A stretch of 64,000 nt of DNA from Methylophaga sp. (GCA_002706095.1 PAJP01000008.1:62001-126000); one strand, 5' to 3'; numbered from the stretch's first letter, positions 47,663 through 55,839 are shown. The notes: generated by a model from the letters alone, not told the origin. Translations and numbers: made by a program.

Positions 47663-48090
47663 TAGTCTTCTACTTTTTGTAATTGCGGTTGTTGAAATTC
47701 TTTATACTTCTCAGCAAGTTCATCTAACTTAATACCATTGCCTTTATCTACATTTTTTATATGCCAGTCGTTTAAAATGCTTAGCATTTGCATAATTCTT
47801 TGACCTGTAGGAGAAACATATTCATCAGGTGTTGCAGACATAGTAGCATCTACATCAAAAACTCTTTGAGCTACATCTCTATTTTTGTCCGTGACTTTTT
47901 TAATCTCTTTTCCTGTTTTAGCATTTACATACTTAAATCTCAGTCTAGAACTTTGCTTAATATCATCATCTAGTACTTGTGACAGTAAAGATCTTAACAT
48001 ATCTAATGTTTGCCCATTAATTTCAAACTTAGCGTTGTTCTCAAATCCGTATTCTGCGTAATCTAATTCTTCTTTTTTATTTTCGCTCAT
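47662..48090 (-). CDS. hypothetical protein
   Basis: 142 residues, helical and charged, 'QTLDMLRSLLSQVLDDDIKQ', 'AQRVFDVDATMSATPDEYVS'. First gene after the structured element at 48111-48206. Function unknown. Confidence 0.6.
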   Translation of the reverse strand: MSENKKEELDYAEYGFENNAKFEINGQTLDMLRSLLSQVLDDDIKQSSRLRFKYVNAKTGKEIKKVTDKNRDVAQRVFDVDATMSATPDEYVSPTGQRIMQMLSILNDWHIKNVDKGNGIKLDELAEKYKEFQQPQLQKVED

Positions 48091-48110
48091 TTATTCTGTG
48101 GTTTTTAATA

Positions 48111-48206
48111 AACTCTGTGTGTTGCAAGGCGACTCTATTCGAAGGGCATAAAAGGACTCTTTATTTTTACCTTTACTAGCTTAGGTGTTCCTACCGACAC
48201 AGAGTT
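48111..48206 (-). ncRNA. candidate structured RNA with 10-bp closing stem
   Basis: AACTCTGTGT (48111-48120) and ACACAGAGTT (48197-48206) pair perfectly; inside are GGT/ACC and AAAGG/CCTTT hairpins. It begins immediately after the stop codon of the peptidase gene and ends 21 bp before the next start, filling the whole gap. No known family recognised. Confidence 0.5.
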
Positions 48207-48570
48207 ATATTCTTATTAATTTTTCAAATTGTTTTTCTGCTATTAACCCTACTCTGCTTGGATGCGGATCGTGGTATAACTTACCCTTTTTATATATTAC
48301 AATATGATAAGTGCCTCTCACTGTATTACCTGAAACCAAATAATAGTCATCATTACTTAAATGACCATCGATAGATTTCAACTCATAACCTTCTTTTTCA
48401 AGGTAATCTATAAGCAGGTGATACCAACCCCCTTCATCTTCATAGTACTCCTGTATTTGTAAAACATCTTCTGGACTATCTTTATCCAGAAGACAAGCTA
48501 GTACTGTTGGTAAACAATTCCCTAGAGATTTCGGAGGATTGTGTAATCTTGTTTGGGTTAATTTTTTCAT
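48205..48570 (-). CDS. papain-like (C39/NlpC-type) cysteine-peptidase-like protein
   Basis: 121 residues from ATG 48570. Cys in 'SLGNCLPTVLACLL' (about 19), His in 'TYHIVIYKKGKLYHDPHPSR' (about 89) and Asp of DPHPS (about 101) give a Cys-His-Asp triad in the right order. Family members in phages cleave or bind host proteins; the substrate is unknown. It sits 9 bp downstream of ssb. Confidence 0.55.
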   Translation of the reverse strand: MKKLTQTRLHNPPKSLGNCLPTVLACLLDKDSPEDVLQIQEYYEDEGGWYHLLIDYLEKEGYELKSIDGHLSNDDYYLVSGNTVRGTYHIVIYKKGKLYHDPHPSRVGLIAEKQFEKLIRI

Positions 48571-48579
48571 TATCAACTA

Positions 48580-49302
48580 TTAGCCAAAAGGTAAATCCGA
48601 CATATCATCGTCGTCATAATTACCCGCAGGTTCAAATGCTTCTTTTGGACTAGCTTTTGGAACTGATGTACTTGGTTTAGAAGTAGTATTTGTCTGAGAT
48701 TGTTCTTGACTGCCTTCCCACTTCAATCTTTCTGTCTGTTGCTCTAGTACGCCTAGTAAGTAATCGTCTTTCTTTTCTAAAGAGGAGGCAGAAGGTTTGT
48801 TTTTACTTAATTTTTTTACCCATTCGATAGCAGGAATATCTCCTTCTACTAACTTACCATTTTTATAATAAGCATTTGTCATTTCAGGTTTAATTTTTAC
48901 GCCGTCAACTTTAATCGAGATTCCAATTTTAGCATATTTCTCTCCGTCAGGGGTAAAATTATATCCTCGAACAGTGGTTAATTTACCTTTTTCTAGATGA
49001 GGTAAGATTTTAATTAGGCTTTCTGCGTAAGTAGCTACATTTCCACGCTGATCATATAAATCAACAGGTACATAATAAACCTCTTCTCCGTTTTTAATAT
49101 TCATAGAAATCTGCTGCCCAAAAGACCCATCATAAACTGAAACAGACTCTAGAATACCTTCTACTTCTTCATAATACTTTCTGTAAGAGGTGTTCCCCTT
49201 AGATGAGGTATGCTCTACATAATCCTCCTTTTTCTCTTTACTGTAATCAAAGAACTTACCGCTCCCAAATTCCAATTGCAAATAATTTTTGTTAATCGCC
49301 AT
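48580..49302 (-). CDS. phage single-stranded DNA-binding protein
   Basis: 240 residues. A basic/beta N-terminal half (OB-like strands 'VEGILESVSVYDGSFGQQIS', 'VYYVPVDLYDQRGNVATYAE') is followed by a Ser/Pro/Thr-rich linker and the acidic tail 'DDDDMSDLPFG', the typical SSB C-terminus that docks replication partners. Works with RecA and helicase at phage forks. Own promoter at 49333. Confidence 0.75.
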   Translation of the reverse strand: MAINKNYLQLEFGSGKFFDYSKEKKEDYVEHTSSKGNTSYRKYYEEVEGILESVSVYDGSFGQQISMNIKNGEEVYYVPVDLYDQRGNVATYAESLIKILPHLEKGKLTTVRGYNFTPDGEKYAKIGISIKVDGVKIKPEMTNAYYKNGKLVEGDIPAIEWVKKLSKNKPSASSLEKKDDYLLGVLEQQTERLKWEGSQEQSQTNTTSKPSTSVPKASPKEAFEPAGNYDDDDMSDLPFG

Positions 49303-49332
49303 TTTTTATTTTATTGTTTAATTTTATTAATG

Positions 49333-49364
49333 CAAATATACTATTTATTTATCCACTATCCAAC
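49333..49364 (-). promoter_or_regulatory. promoter of ssb
   Basis: -7 box TATATTTG (49333-49340) with TTG 20 bp upstream (about 49361-49364). Confidence 0.55.
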
Positions 49365-49841
49365 TAAAAAACCTAAAAAGAATGAAAAAATTAATAAAAA
49401 TCCTAAGATAACTAACCCTACCTTCAATTCTTTACTAATACCTTCTTCTTTTTTAGGGTTAAGCAGGTCTTCTATCTCTTCTATCGACTCTTCTACCATA
49501 ATAATTTTGCCATTTAGAAATTCAATCTCTGTGAAATCCTCTTCTTGTGTCATAGTAAAATATTCAGTAGAGTTAATAAGTATATCAACGTTATAACTAT
49601 AATAATCCTCCTCGCCAAATTTAACTTCTACACTCTCAGGTATATTTTCTTTAGTTTCAAGGTAATTACTGGGGTCTATCCCCATATCCTCATACCATTG
49701 TGCTGTTCTACCTTGCTCATCCCTTGGCTCATCTTTAATATCTAATTCTCTAAGTCTCTCTGCCTCTTTATATGCATTCTCTAGTCTTTGAGTAGCTTCG
49801 TCTGTTAAATCAGATCTGATTTCTGTTAGTTTTATATTCAT
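49356..49841 (-). CDS. tail-anchored membrane protein
   Basis: 161 residues; acidic helical body and a C-terminal hydrophobic span (about 138-160, 'VGLVILGFLLIFSFFLGFLV'). No signal peptide, so the bulk should face the cytoplasm. The stop overlaps the ssb promoter region. Function unknown. Confidence 0.6.
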   Translation of the reverse strand: MNIKLTEIRSDLTDEATQRLENAYKEAERLRELDIKDEPRDEQGRTAQWYEDMGIDPSNYLETKENIPESVEVKFGEEDYYSYNVDILINSTEYFTMTQEEDFTEIEFLNGKIIMVEESIEEIEDLLNPKKEEGISKELKVGLVILGFLLIFSFFLGFLVG

Positions 49842-50272
49842 TTAACTGTTTTATTTCTTAAATACATTTCTAATCTTGCTATTGCGTTCCAAGCCTCTGC
49901 TACGTGATGATCTTCGTCTTTATCTTCACCTATACCTAAAGCGTGTCTAAATTGTGCATTCCCATACTCTTCTTCTGCGTTTTCTACTCTTGAAAAATTC
50001 TGCCAATCTTCATCATACTCTTTATACTTTTCGTGGCCATATAAAGACCGTAAAGATAAAGCTTCGATAGCATTTTTCATTTGTTTACAGAAAGTAAATA
50101 TAGGCGCTTTTGGTTTGTCTTGTGATTCTTTTTTACCTATAAGGTAATTTCTAAAACCACTATTAACTTCGTTTACAAGTGTCTTTCTAGATTGCACTTC
50201 TTCAGGACTAAATACCTCTATGTTTTTAATATTCCCTTGCTCCCAAAAAGTATGCGTTACATTATCTTCCAT
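49838..50272 (-). CDS. dATP/dGTP diphosphohydrolase-like protein (DUF5664-type)
   Basis: 144 residues. The C-terminal part carries 'LYGHEKYKEYDEDWQNFSRV', 'NAQFRHALGIGEDKDEDHHV', 'AEAWNAIARLEMYLRN', the KY...W...A..RH...GE..D...HH.A.A.N pattern of this phage enzyme family. Expected to hydrolyse purine dNTPs or shape the dNTP pool. ATGA overlap with the upstream gene's end. Confidence 0.6.
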   Translation of the reverse strand: MEDNVTHTFWEQGNIKNIEVFSPEEVQSRKTLVNEVNSGFRNYLIGKKESQDKPKAPIFTFCKQMKNAIEALSLRSLYGHEKYKEYDEDWQNFSRVENAEEEYGNAQFRHALGIGEDKDEDHHVAEAWNAIARLEMYLRNKTVK

Positions 50273-50273
50273 A

Positions 50274-50927
50274 TTACTTTAAATACTCTATAATTTTATT
50301 TATACAATCGTTTCTATGGTTTTCTGTAAGTTCTACCCATCCTACAAGCCCTGAATCTCTTAATTTTTCAATAGTGTAATAACAAGAACTACTATTTATA
50401 GATTTATGTATTTGCTCTTTACTAAGAGTAAAAATCATTTTACTATCTTTTCCTAAACGAGTCAACACCTCTACAAATTCTTTGTATGTAAGATCTTCTG
50501 CCTCATCAATAAGCATAATATCACTATTTATAGTATTCCCTTTAATCTTCCCTATATACTGAATCTTTAAGGTATCTTCCTTCAACATTTTCTCTGTTGT
50601 ACTTTTTGCTTGGCAAACATTAAAATTATCTAATATTGGCTGCATTTCTAAAGCTAGCTTCTCATTTACCGAACCAGGGAGAGCCCCCAGACCTTTATCT
50701 GGTATATAAGGTCTAGAAATTATTATACTGTTAAACTCTTTCTTTCTAAACTCTTTTATTGCAGCCCCTACAGCACCTGCGGTTTTACCTGTGCCCCATA
50801 AACCTTCTACAAAAACTACATCATATTCATAAAGTAACTCTGTTACTTTTTTTTGTTCGGGGGTAAGGTTGATATTCAACCTAGGTTCTGTTTTTAATTT
50901 TCTCTTTTCTTTGTTTGTTTTTGGCAT
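50274..50927 (-). CDS. phoH: PhoH-like ATPase
   Basis: 217 residues. P-loop GLWGTGKT (42-49), 'ISRPYIPDKGLGALPGSVNE' sensor region and Walker B IMLIDEAEDLT, in the PhoH order. Common in phages, probably an RNA helicase-type ATPase in nucleic-acid metabolism. Its start is preceded by a 26-residue frame. Confidence 0.85.
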   Translation of the reverse strand: MPKTNKEKRKLKTEPRLNINLTPEQKKVTELLYEYDVVFVEGLWGTGKTAGAVGAAIKEFRKKEFNSIIISRPYIPDKGLGALPGSVNEKLALEMQPILDNFNVCQAKSTTEKMLKEDTLKIQYIGKIKGNTINSDIMLIDEAEDLTYKEFVEVLTRLGKDSKMIFTLSKEQIHKSINSSSCYYTIEKLRDSGLVGWVELTENHRNDCINKIIEYLK

Positions 50928-50930
50928 ATT

Positions 50931-51011
50931 TTAGTCTATAAATTTAAATCGTTTACCTCCTGTTTGATTTCTTTCTCCTCTACAAACTCTTCCTATATTT
51001 ACTTTCTCCAT
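50931..51011 (-). CDS. possible 26-residue basic peptide
   Basis: MEKVNIGRVCRGERNQTGGK then RFKFID. Very basic; the -7-like box TACCTTTG (51013-51020) would make it almost leaderless. Uncertain. Confidence 0.35.
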   Translation of the reverse strand: MEKVNIGRVCRGERNQTGGKRFKFID

Positions 51012-51044
51012 ACAAAGGTAATAAGTTTCTATATTTTTTATGCA

Positions 51045-51353
51045 CTATAGCGTATACTCTTCTTCAGTTAGTAGTTCTTTATCTTTTAGTTCCTTTAATA
51101 ATTTTATTCTATCGTCAAAACTGTTTGCTTCTTTAATCACTTGTTTTTCTTTTAAAACTTCGGGCGAGTTTTGTATTCTATAATTATTTATACCCAACAG
51201 AATTAATATTGAAATCCATTGTAAGGGTGGGAAAATAATACAGATTAGTAAAAATGCTTTTTGAGCTTTAGTAAATTTATCCGACTGATAAACATATAAT
51301 GAAGAAGCTATGACTCCGCCAACTATTAATCCAACTCCAATACTTTTATCCAT
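51045..51353 (-). CDS. membrane protein with SHOCT-like tail
   Basis: 102 residues; two hydrophobic segments (about 4-22 and 32-55) then a charged C-terminus ending 'DRIKLLKELKDKELLTEEEY', the SHOCT pattern often found on small membrane or toxin-related proteins. Function unknown. Confidence 0.6.
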   Translation of the reverse strand: MDKSIGVGLIVGGVIASSLYVYQSDKFTKAQKAFLLICIIFPPLQWISILILLGINNYRIQNSPEVLKEKQVIKEANSFDDRIKLLKELKDKELLTEEEYTL

Positions 51354-51408
51354 TAATCTTAATTTTCTCTAAAAATAGTTATATTTAACAAATTCTAAAA
51401 TTTATATT

Positions 51409-51639
51409 ATGGCATTAGAAGTAATCACAAAACCTGCTCAAATTACCGAAGATATGAGTCTCTATCTAAAAATAAGTATAGAGACCTCTAATAAACATAT
51501 CGAACAAATGGCGGCAGATTTAAGAAAATCTCCTATCAATAATTTAGACCCAAAAGACGGTAGAAAAGCTATAATTACATTATCCGTAAACGAAAAAACT
51601 GGGTCAATTGAACAAAATAGGGAGTTTATACTTCCATAG
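51409..51639 (+). CDS. plus-strand cassette gene (76 aa)
   Basis: MALEVITKPAQITEDMSLYL, then 'EQMAADLRKSPINNLDPKDG' and beta ending. On the opposite strand to nearly all neighbours, with an AT-rich TTTATATTATG start like the next plus gene. Adjacent to palindrome E10. Overlaps the convergent gene by 14 bp. Function unknown. Confidence 0.55.
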   Translation: MALEVITKPAQITEDMSLYLKISIETSNKHIEQMAADLRKSPINNLDPKDGRKAIITLSVNEKTGSIEQNREFILP

Positions 51640-51826
51640 GTTGTTTAATAAACGTATCTATCATTCCGTGAGCCATTTTCTCATATGTTCTTATTTCATA
51701 TCCATTTTGTTGACACATTTTAATTGCGGAAAGTAGCTTCCCTATTTCCTGCGTTGTTGGTTTTGAAATTTCTAAATAATTTTTATTAGGTTTAATCCAA
51801 TAATCTAATTGTTTTTCTACACTCAT
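51626..51826 (-). CDS. small hypothetical protein (66 aa)
   Basis: From ATG 51826: MSVEKQLDYWIKPNKNYL, then 'TTQEIGKLLSAIKMCQQNGY'. Convergent with 51409-51639. Part of the cassette island. Function unknown. Confidence 0.5.
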   Translation of the reverse strand: MSVEKQLDYWIKPNKNYLEISKPTTQEIGKLLSAIKMCQQNGYEIRTYEKMAHGMIDTFIKQPMEV

Positions 51827-51839
51827 TGTTGTTTTTGCA

Positions 51840-51982
51840 TTTCTCACAACGTGTTTGTATATGAAAAGTAACGTGTTGATTTGCGTTATTTTTCAGCCGT
51901 TGTTGTTTGTTGCGTGATAAACTTTTCTCTCGGGTTATCACTTGCCGAAGTTATTTTTTATATACGGTGTTGTACGTAGGCT
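51840..51982 (+). repeat. attC-like palindrome E10 (plus orientation)
   Basis: Arms GTATATGAAAAGTAAC (51857-51872) and GTTATTTTTTATATAC (51950-51965) differ at positions 7 and 12; here the left arm has G, so the wobbles fall on the plus strand, matching the plus-strand genes. Outer boxes ACAACGTG and GTTGTACG. Confidence 0.7.
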
Positions 51983-52048
51983 TTTTATTTTCAGATTGTT
52001 GTTTATCAGTCCAAATATTTTTCTAAATTAGTCAAAAACTTTTATATT

Positions 52049-52264
52049 ATGTCAAACATAAAATTACACTCGATAGTAAAACTGAAAGCTGAACCTAATT
52101 CGGGTGAAATGGTTGTCGAAGATATCAAATCATCTTATCGTAACTTTCCACACGCTACATCTGAAAATCCTGTTGTATTCGTTAAATTTTGGAATCCTAA
52201 AACGCACAATTACGAGTTTGCTCAATTCTACTCACAAGTCCTTATAGTTGTTGATAAAGAGTAA
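52049..52264 (+). CDS. plus-strand cassette gene (71 aa)
   Basis: MSNIKLHSIVKLKAEPNSGE then 'MVVEDIKSSYRNFPHATSEN' and 'VVFVKFWNPKTHNYEFAQFY', a small SH3-like beta pattern. It lies between palindromes E10 and E11 in the same orientation. Function unknown. Confidence 0.6.
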   Translation: MSNIKLHSIVKLKAEPNSGEMVVEDIKSSYRNFPHATSENPVVFVKFWNPKTHNYEFAQFYSQVLIVVDKE

Positions 52265-52398
52265 ACTTTTTCTCTTTCCATTAAGTCAGTTACGTAATCA
52301 TACATCATTTTAAAACTTGTTACGTTGTCAGTTTTATTCAGTATTGTTTTTATTATGTAACTGATTGTTTCTTTTTCTAATTTTTGTTCTGTGTTCAT
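52228..52398 (-). CDS. small hypothetical protein (56 aa)
   Basis: MNTEQKLEKETISYIIKTIL, then 'MMYDYVTDLMEREKVYSLST'. Convergent, overlapping the plus gene by 37 bp. Helical; the second half could be chance. Confidence 0.4.
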   Translation of the reverse strand: MNTEQKLEKETISYIIKTILNKTDNVTSFKMMYDYVTDLMEREKVYSLSTTIRTCE

Positions 52399-52414
52399 AC
52401 GTTTTTTAGCTTAC

Positions 52415-52470
52415 GTACAACGTGTTTGTATATGGCGCGTTTTAATGCGTTATATACTCTGTTGTGCTGA
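52415..52470 (+). repeat. attC-like palindrome E11 (compact, plus orientation)
   Basis: Arms GTATATGGCGCGT (52428-52440) and ATGCGTTATATAC (52445-52457); wobbles at positions 7, 8 and 12, a 4-nt loop. Outer ACAACGTG and GTTGTGC. Confidence 0.6.
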
Positions 52471-52501
52471 TTAATATTATACAAATATAAAACAAATATT
52501 T

Positions 52502-52702
52502 TTATAATCCAAATTTTTTATCTAAAAACTGAAAAATAATTTGCTCGGCATATCCTGAAGGTACTCCTCTATACATCATACACCATTTAGAAAATAATTG
52601 TTCAAATTGATCTATATCTTTGACTTTACCGCCCATTTCTAAGTAATACATAAACAGAGGATTTTCTTTTGTTTTTAGTATTCTATATTCACCTCTTGTC
52701 AA
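52502..52702 (-). CDS. small hypothetical protein
   Basis: 66 residues; 'DIDQFEQLFSKWCMMYRGVP' and 'AEQIIFQFLDKKFGL'. Next to the HNH gene. Function unknown. Confidence 0.55.
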   Translation of the reverse strand: MTRGEYRILKTKENPLFMYYLEMGGKVKDIDQFEQLFSKWCMMYRGVPSGYAEQIIFQFLDKKFGL

Positions 52703-52705
52703 AAT

Positions 52706-53083
52706 TTATTTTTTAAGGGATTTTTTATAAACATCTGTTTTTACTTTATGACAGGGTTTACATAACACTTGAAATCCGTCTACCTCACAAAAAAGTCTTT
52801 CAACAAAATCAGGTAAATCCTCTTTACATTTTAAAGATCCTGCTTCTACAATATGATCCACCTGTATATTTTTATCAGGAAACCATTTTTTACAGTGGTT
52901 ACATTGGTATTCCCATTTTTGTCTTTTATTTTTTCCTTTATAAACTCTTCTTGCTAATTTTTTTGCTTCTGCAACAGGTTTCCACCATCTTGACTTTTGT
53001 CTTAATGCTGATCTTATCATACCCCAAAATCCTGCCGAGGTCATAGTTCCGTTATTATAAGGTTTTGGTTTTTTTACTCCCAT
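52706..53083 (-). CDS. HNH endonuclease
   Basis: 125 residues. Zinc pair C-x2-C in 'YQCNHCKKWF', the DH catalytic motif in 'IQVDHIVEAGSL', and 'FQVLCKPCHKVKT' with the second Cys pair and final His. Complete HNH core. Likely a free-standing nuclease or helper of packaging; its start overlaps the interrupted gene upstream. Confidence 0.8.
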   Translation of the reverse strand: MGVKKPKPYNNGTMTSAGFWGMIRSALRQKSRWWKPVAEAKKLARRVYKGKNKRQKWEYQCNHCKKWFPDKNIQVDHIVEAGSLKCKEDLPDFVERLFCEVDGFQVLCKPCHKVKTDVYKKSLKK

Positions 53084-53265
53084 TTATTGTTTAATTTTAA
53101 CCACTCTACTAGGTTATTTTTATTTTTTCTATAATAATCTTTTTTGTATTGTTTTGCGCAGTCTTTGCAGTAATATCATAATCCGTCTGGTTCTTTACTA
53201 CTCTTGTGAAATAAATCTATACTTTTATATTTACCGCATTTAGTACATTCCTTTTTTCTAGGCAT
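53074..53265 (-). pseudogene. zinc-ribbon gene split by an in-frame TGA at codon 30
   Basis: ATG 53265 opens MPRKKECTKCGKYKSIDLFH, reaches TGA at 53176-53178, then 'YYCKDCAKQYKKDYYRKNKN' and on to a proper stop, giving a two-CxxC protein of 63 codons. An AGA-to-TGA change would explain it. It overlaps recA's end and the HNH start as an intact gene would. Pseudogene, readthrough or sequence error. Confidence 0.55.
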
Positions 53266-54277
53266 CTAAATGTACTTTTAGGATTATATCTGCTAAAGAT
53301 TCTGCAAGATCTATATTTTCAGATAAAAACTGTTTTGCATCATCTTTACCTTTTCCAATTAAAACGTGGTATTTACTTTTTTCAGGGTCATTTTCAAAAG
53401 ACTCGTCATAATAATAAGCGTGACCTTTTTTATATAATACTCCACAAGCTAATCCGTAATCTCTAACTTCCTGCGCTAAAGAAATACCTGAACCGTGCTC
53501 CATATCATAATGACCCTCTTTATATGGAGGGTATGTTTTGTTTTTCTCAACCCTAATCCAACCTTGATTTGTAAAAGTACCGTCTTTGTTATCTACTTTA
53601 GAACCTCGCATTACTTTAATCATTATGGAAGCATAGAATTTAGGTGCGTGTCCTGCGGGAGTTGTAACTCCACCTCCGTACCCTCCAATCTTATCTCTAA
53701 TTTGATTAATCCAAATACCTGTAACTTTATTTTTACCTGTAAGACCATTAGTTTGTTTAAACATATTCCCAATAGCCTGCGCGTGTTTTCCAATATTTGA
53801 TGCATCAGATTCGTTCTCAATTACACTTAAAGGCATAAGTGCGGCAATACTATCTACTATATAAGCTCCTATTGCATTTTTCTCTAATAAGTATTTTAAT
53901 ACAGGGGCTGCTTGTGCAATATGATCGGGCTGAATAATAATCATTCTGTCCTCGTCTGCTCCTAATTTAACCGCATACTGCTTATCAAAGGCATATTCCG
54001 CATCGATAATTAGTATAGCTCTTGTGTCATCAGTCTTAAAAAACTGAGCAACAGCCATTAGAGCAATAGTAGTCTTACCTGAACTCTCTGCTCCGTAAAT
54101 CACTGTGTTCCTTCCAATAGGAAAGCCTCCTCCTGTGCATATATCATAAGTCAAGCTGCCTGTTCTAAGTCTAGGTATTTCCAACCCTTCAGAAGAGCTT
54201 GCAATTTGTACAGGGGATTCTGTTTTTAACTCTTTATTTAAGCCTTTTACTAATTCTAATAATTCTTTATCTTTCAT
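53258..54277 (-). CDS. RecA/UvsX-type recombinase
   Basis: 339 residues. Walker A GAESSGKT (62-69), Walker B region 'AYIVDSIAALMPL', 'INQIRDKIGGYGGG' DNA-binding loop area. Catalyses strand exchange in phage recombination and replication restart; works with the nearby NinG-like protein and SSB. Two plus-strand frames over it are shadows. Confidence 0.92.
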   Translation of the reverse strand: MKDKELLELVKGLNKELKTESPVQIASSSEGLEIPRLRTGSLTYDICTGGGFPIGRNTVIYGAESSGKTTIALMAVAQFFKTDDTRAILIIDAEYAFDKQYAVKLGADEDRMIIIQPDHIAQAAPVLKYLLEKNAIGAYIVDSIAALMPLSVIENESDASNIGKHAQAIGNMFKQTNGLTGKNKVTGIWINQIRDKIGGYGGGVTTPAGHAPKFYASIMIKVMRGSKVDNKDGTFTNQGWIRVEKNKTYPPYKEGHYDMEHGSGISLAQEVRDYGLACGVLYKKGHAYYYDESFENDPEKSKYHVLIGKGKDDAKQFLSENIDLAESLADIILKVHLDA

Positions 54278-54760
54278 TTATTTCTGTGAATTTTCATACT
54301 CCTTTTTAGCTGTGGATAGGCTTTGTACTATTGATTGAAAAGTTGTATCATATCTATCGTACATAAGTTCCACTTTAATCATAAACTCTTTGATATCTTC
54401 CATAAGAGCGATTCTATCTGTATAGTACTTTGATTTATAGACTAAATCACCTGCGGCAGTTACTTTTACACCTTCATCTAATAAAGCCTCTAATGCTTCT
54501 GCCTTTACTCTTTTTCTTACTTCATCTAAGTATACGTGTTGAGAGCCTTTGAATTTTTTCAGTGCAGCATAACTTACAGACAACATTTGCATTTGTGAGT
54601 CAAATGCTCTTTTTATACGTTCTAACTCATAAGGGTCATATATATCAGTCATATTGTGATACTCTGCTGCAAGTTTTTTTAACTTACCTAAACATTCATA
54701 TGCATTCTTATATGTACTTTCCGATAAAGGTACTAAATCACTTACTTTTAATTCGCTCAT
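54278..54760 (-). CDS. helical hypothetical protein next to recA
   Basis: 160 residues, almost fully helical ('LERIKRAFDSQMQMLSVSYA', then 'MEDIKEFMIKVELMYDRYD'). It abuts recA by one base, so a recombination-mediator or structural role is possible, but no family is recognised. Confidence 0.6.
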   Translation of the reverse strand: MSELKVSDLVPLSESTYKNAYECLGKLKKLAAEYHNMTDIYDPYELERIKRAFDSQMQMLSVSYAALKKFKGSQHVYLDEVRKRVKAEALEALLDEGVKVTAAGDLVYKSKYYTDRIALMEDIKEFMIKVELMYDRYDTTFQSIVQSLSTAKKEYENSQK

Positions 54761-55262
54761 TTAAGTATATATTTAAAGCTCTTGTTAAAACCGTATTTTC
54801 TTGTGACAAATTTAGTAATTTTTCAAATCTTTTGCAACAAATATCCCAACTATTTTTGAATATTTTTTCTAAAGAGTCAAAATCGTGCTTAAAAAGTAAA
54901 CTATCAAACACCTCATGTTCTTTAAAAGTGAGGTAAATATAGTTATCTAAGTTATCTTCTAAACTAGGATGTCTTCCTTTATCAAACAAATGACATATGT
55001 TTGATCTTGTAGGATTGCTTATAGGCACTCCTGACTCTTCCGATTTAAAACATTTTTTAATATGATGATCAAAATAAGCATTTCTCCTTTCGGTTCTTGC
55101 TTTCCTGTATTTTTTGTTTTTAACTGTTTGTTGCTTAATTTTACCTGATGACTTCAATATGGAATTGCTTTTTATCTGCTTACCTCCTAAGCAAACTTTA
55201 CAAAGACCTTTTGAGAACCTTGGGTTCTTTCCACATTCTTTACACTTTCTAGTTTTAATCAT
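54738..55262 (-). CDS. NinG-like zinc/HNH-type recombination protein
   Basis: 174 residues. An N-terminal zinc site 'CKECGKNPRFSKGLCKVC', a basic linker and 'SNICHLFDKGRHPSLEDNLD', 'NYIYLTFKEHEVFDSLLF' resembling the His-containing core of NinG/Rap. Such proteins act on Holliday junctions. Next to recA, which supports the call. Confidence 0.5.
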   Translation of the reverse strand: MIKTRKCKECGKNPRFSKGLCKVCLGGKQIKSNSILKSSGKIKQQTVKNKKYRKARTERRNAYFDHHIKKCFKSEESGVPISNPTRSNICHLFDKGRHPSLEDNLDNYIYLTFKEHEVFDSLLFKHDFDSLEKIFKNSWDICCKRFEKLLNLSQENTVLTRALNIYLNERIKSK

Positions 55263-55453
55263 CCATCAATATATTCTAAATCTCCATTATCGTCTAGAAA
55301 TAATTCTCCATTATAAATTAACTGTGCTGTAATTTGTACAATATCCTCAATCGAATCTAAAGCATTATAATTTGGACTACTCTCTAGTTTATGATTTACA
55401 TAAGTTACACACTCTTGTTGTATTGACGGTAATATTTTTTCTTTATTTCTCAT
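55259..55453 (-). CDS. small hypothetical protein
   Basis: 64 residues, helical, acidic end ('LFLDDNGDLEYIDG'). ATGA overlap. Function unknown. Confidence 0.6.
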   Translation of the reverse strand: MRNKEKILPSIQQECVTYVNHKLESSPNYNALDSIEDIVQITAQLIYNGELFLDDNGDLEYIDG

Positions 55454-55462
55454 TTTATTTAA

Positions 55463-55600
55463 TTATTTCCAATTTAATTTTTCACCACAATTAGAACAAT
55501 AGTTATCTAAATAACCTATATCTGATTCTTTACATTTTTTACATATAAACATAGGTGCTCCATTATCCCAAGTCTCTTCTTTTTTCTTTTCAGGTTTCAT
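55463..55600 (-). CDS. 45-residue zinc-ribbon protein
   Basis: MKPEKKKEETWDNGAPMF, then 'ICKKCKESDIG' and 'YCSNCGEKLNWK', two CxxC pairs. Four-base overlap with the next gene. A one-zinc binding domain. Confidence 0.55.
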   Translation of the reverse strand: MKPEKKKEETWDNGAPMFICKKCKESDIGYLDNYCSNCGEKLNWK

Positions 55601-55839
55601 TTTATTTTTATTTTTCCTATACCTTTTAAGTATATGTAGTTAATGTTATTTTCTAGTATTTTAAACTCTTCTGTTTTTATATCCGACAAAAAACTGTAAT
55701 ATTCTTCGGGCAGTAAACTTAATTCTATTTCAAGTTCTATGCTTGGTGTTCCAAAAGATAATCTGTCTGATAATATCTCTAAGTAAGCTAAATCCTCGTA
55801 ATCTGAGTGGTGTTCTATGCCGTTAATTGTTGCTATCAT
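55597..55839 (-). CDS. small acidic hypothetical protein
   Basis: 80 residues, beta-rich, 'NYIYLKGIGKIKIK' end. ATGA overlap. Function unknown. Confidence 0.6.
   Translation of the reverse strand: MIATINGIEHHSDYEDLAYLEILSDRLSFGTPSIELEIELSLLPEEYYSFLSDIKTEEFKILENNINYIYLKGIGKIKIK

Noticed and set aside
49210..49596. 128-codon plus-strand frame
   Set aside because: Covers the ssb promoter and a tail-anchored protein gene in antisense; no own signals.
26536..53265. Stop-codon reassignment
   Set aside because: One interrupted gene has TAA and one has TGA, while both are used as normal stops elsewhere, so recoding of a single stop codon does not explain them.
53495..53800. 101-codon plus-strand frame inside recA
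   Set aside because: Antisense shadow of a clear RecA gene; Cys/Phe/Ser-rich translation.
54562..54936. 124-codon plus-strand frame
   Set aside because: Runs antisense to two well supported genes; typical shadow composition.
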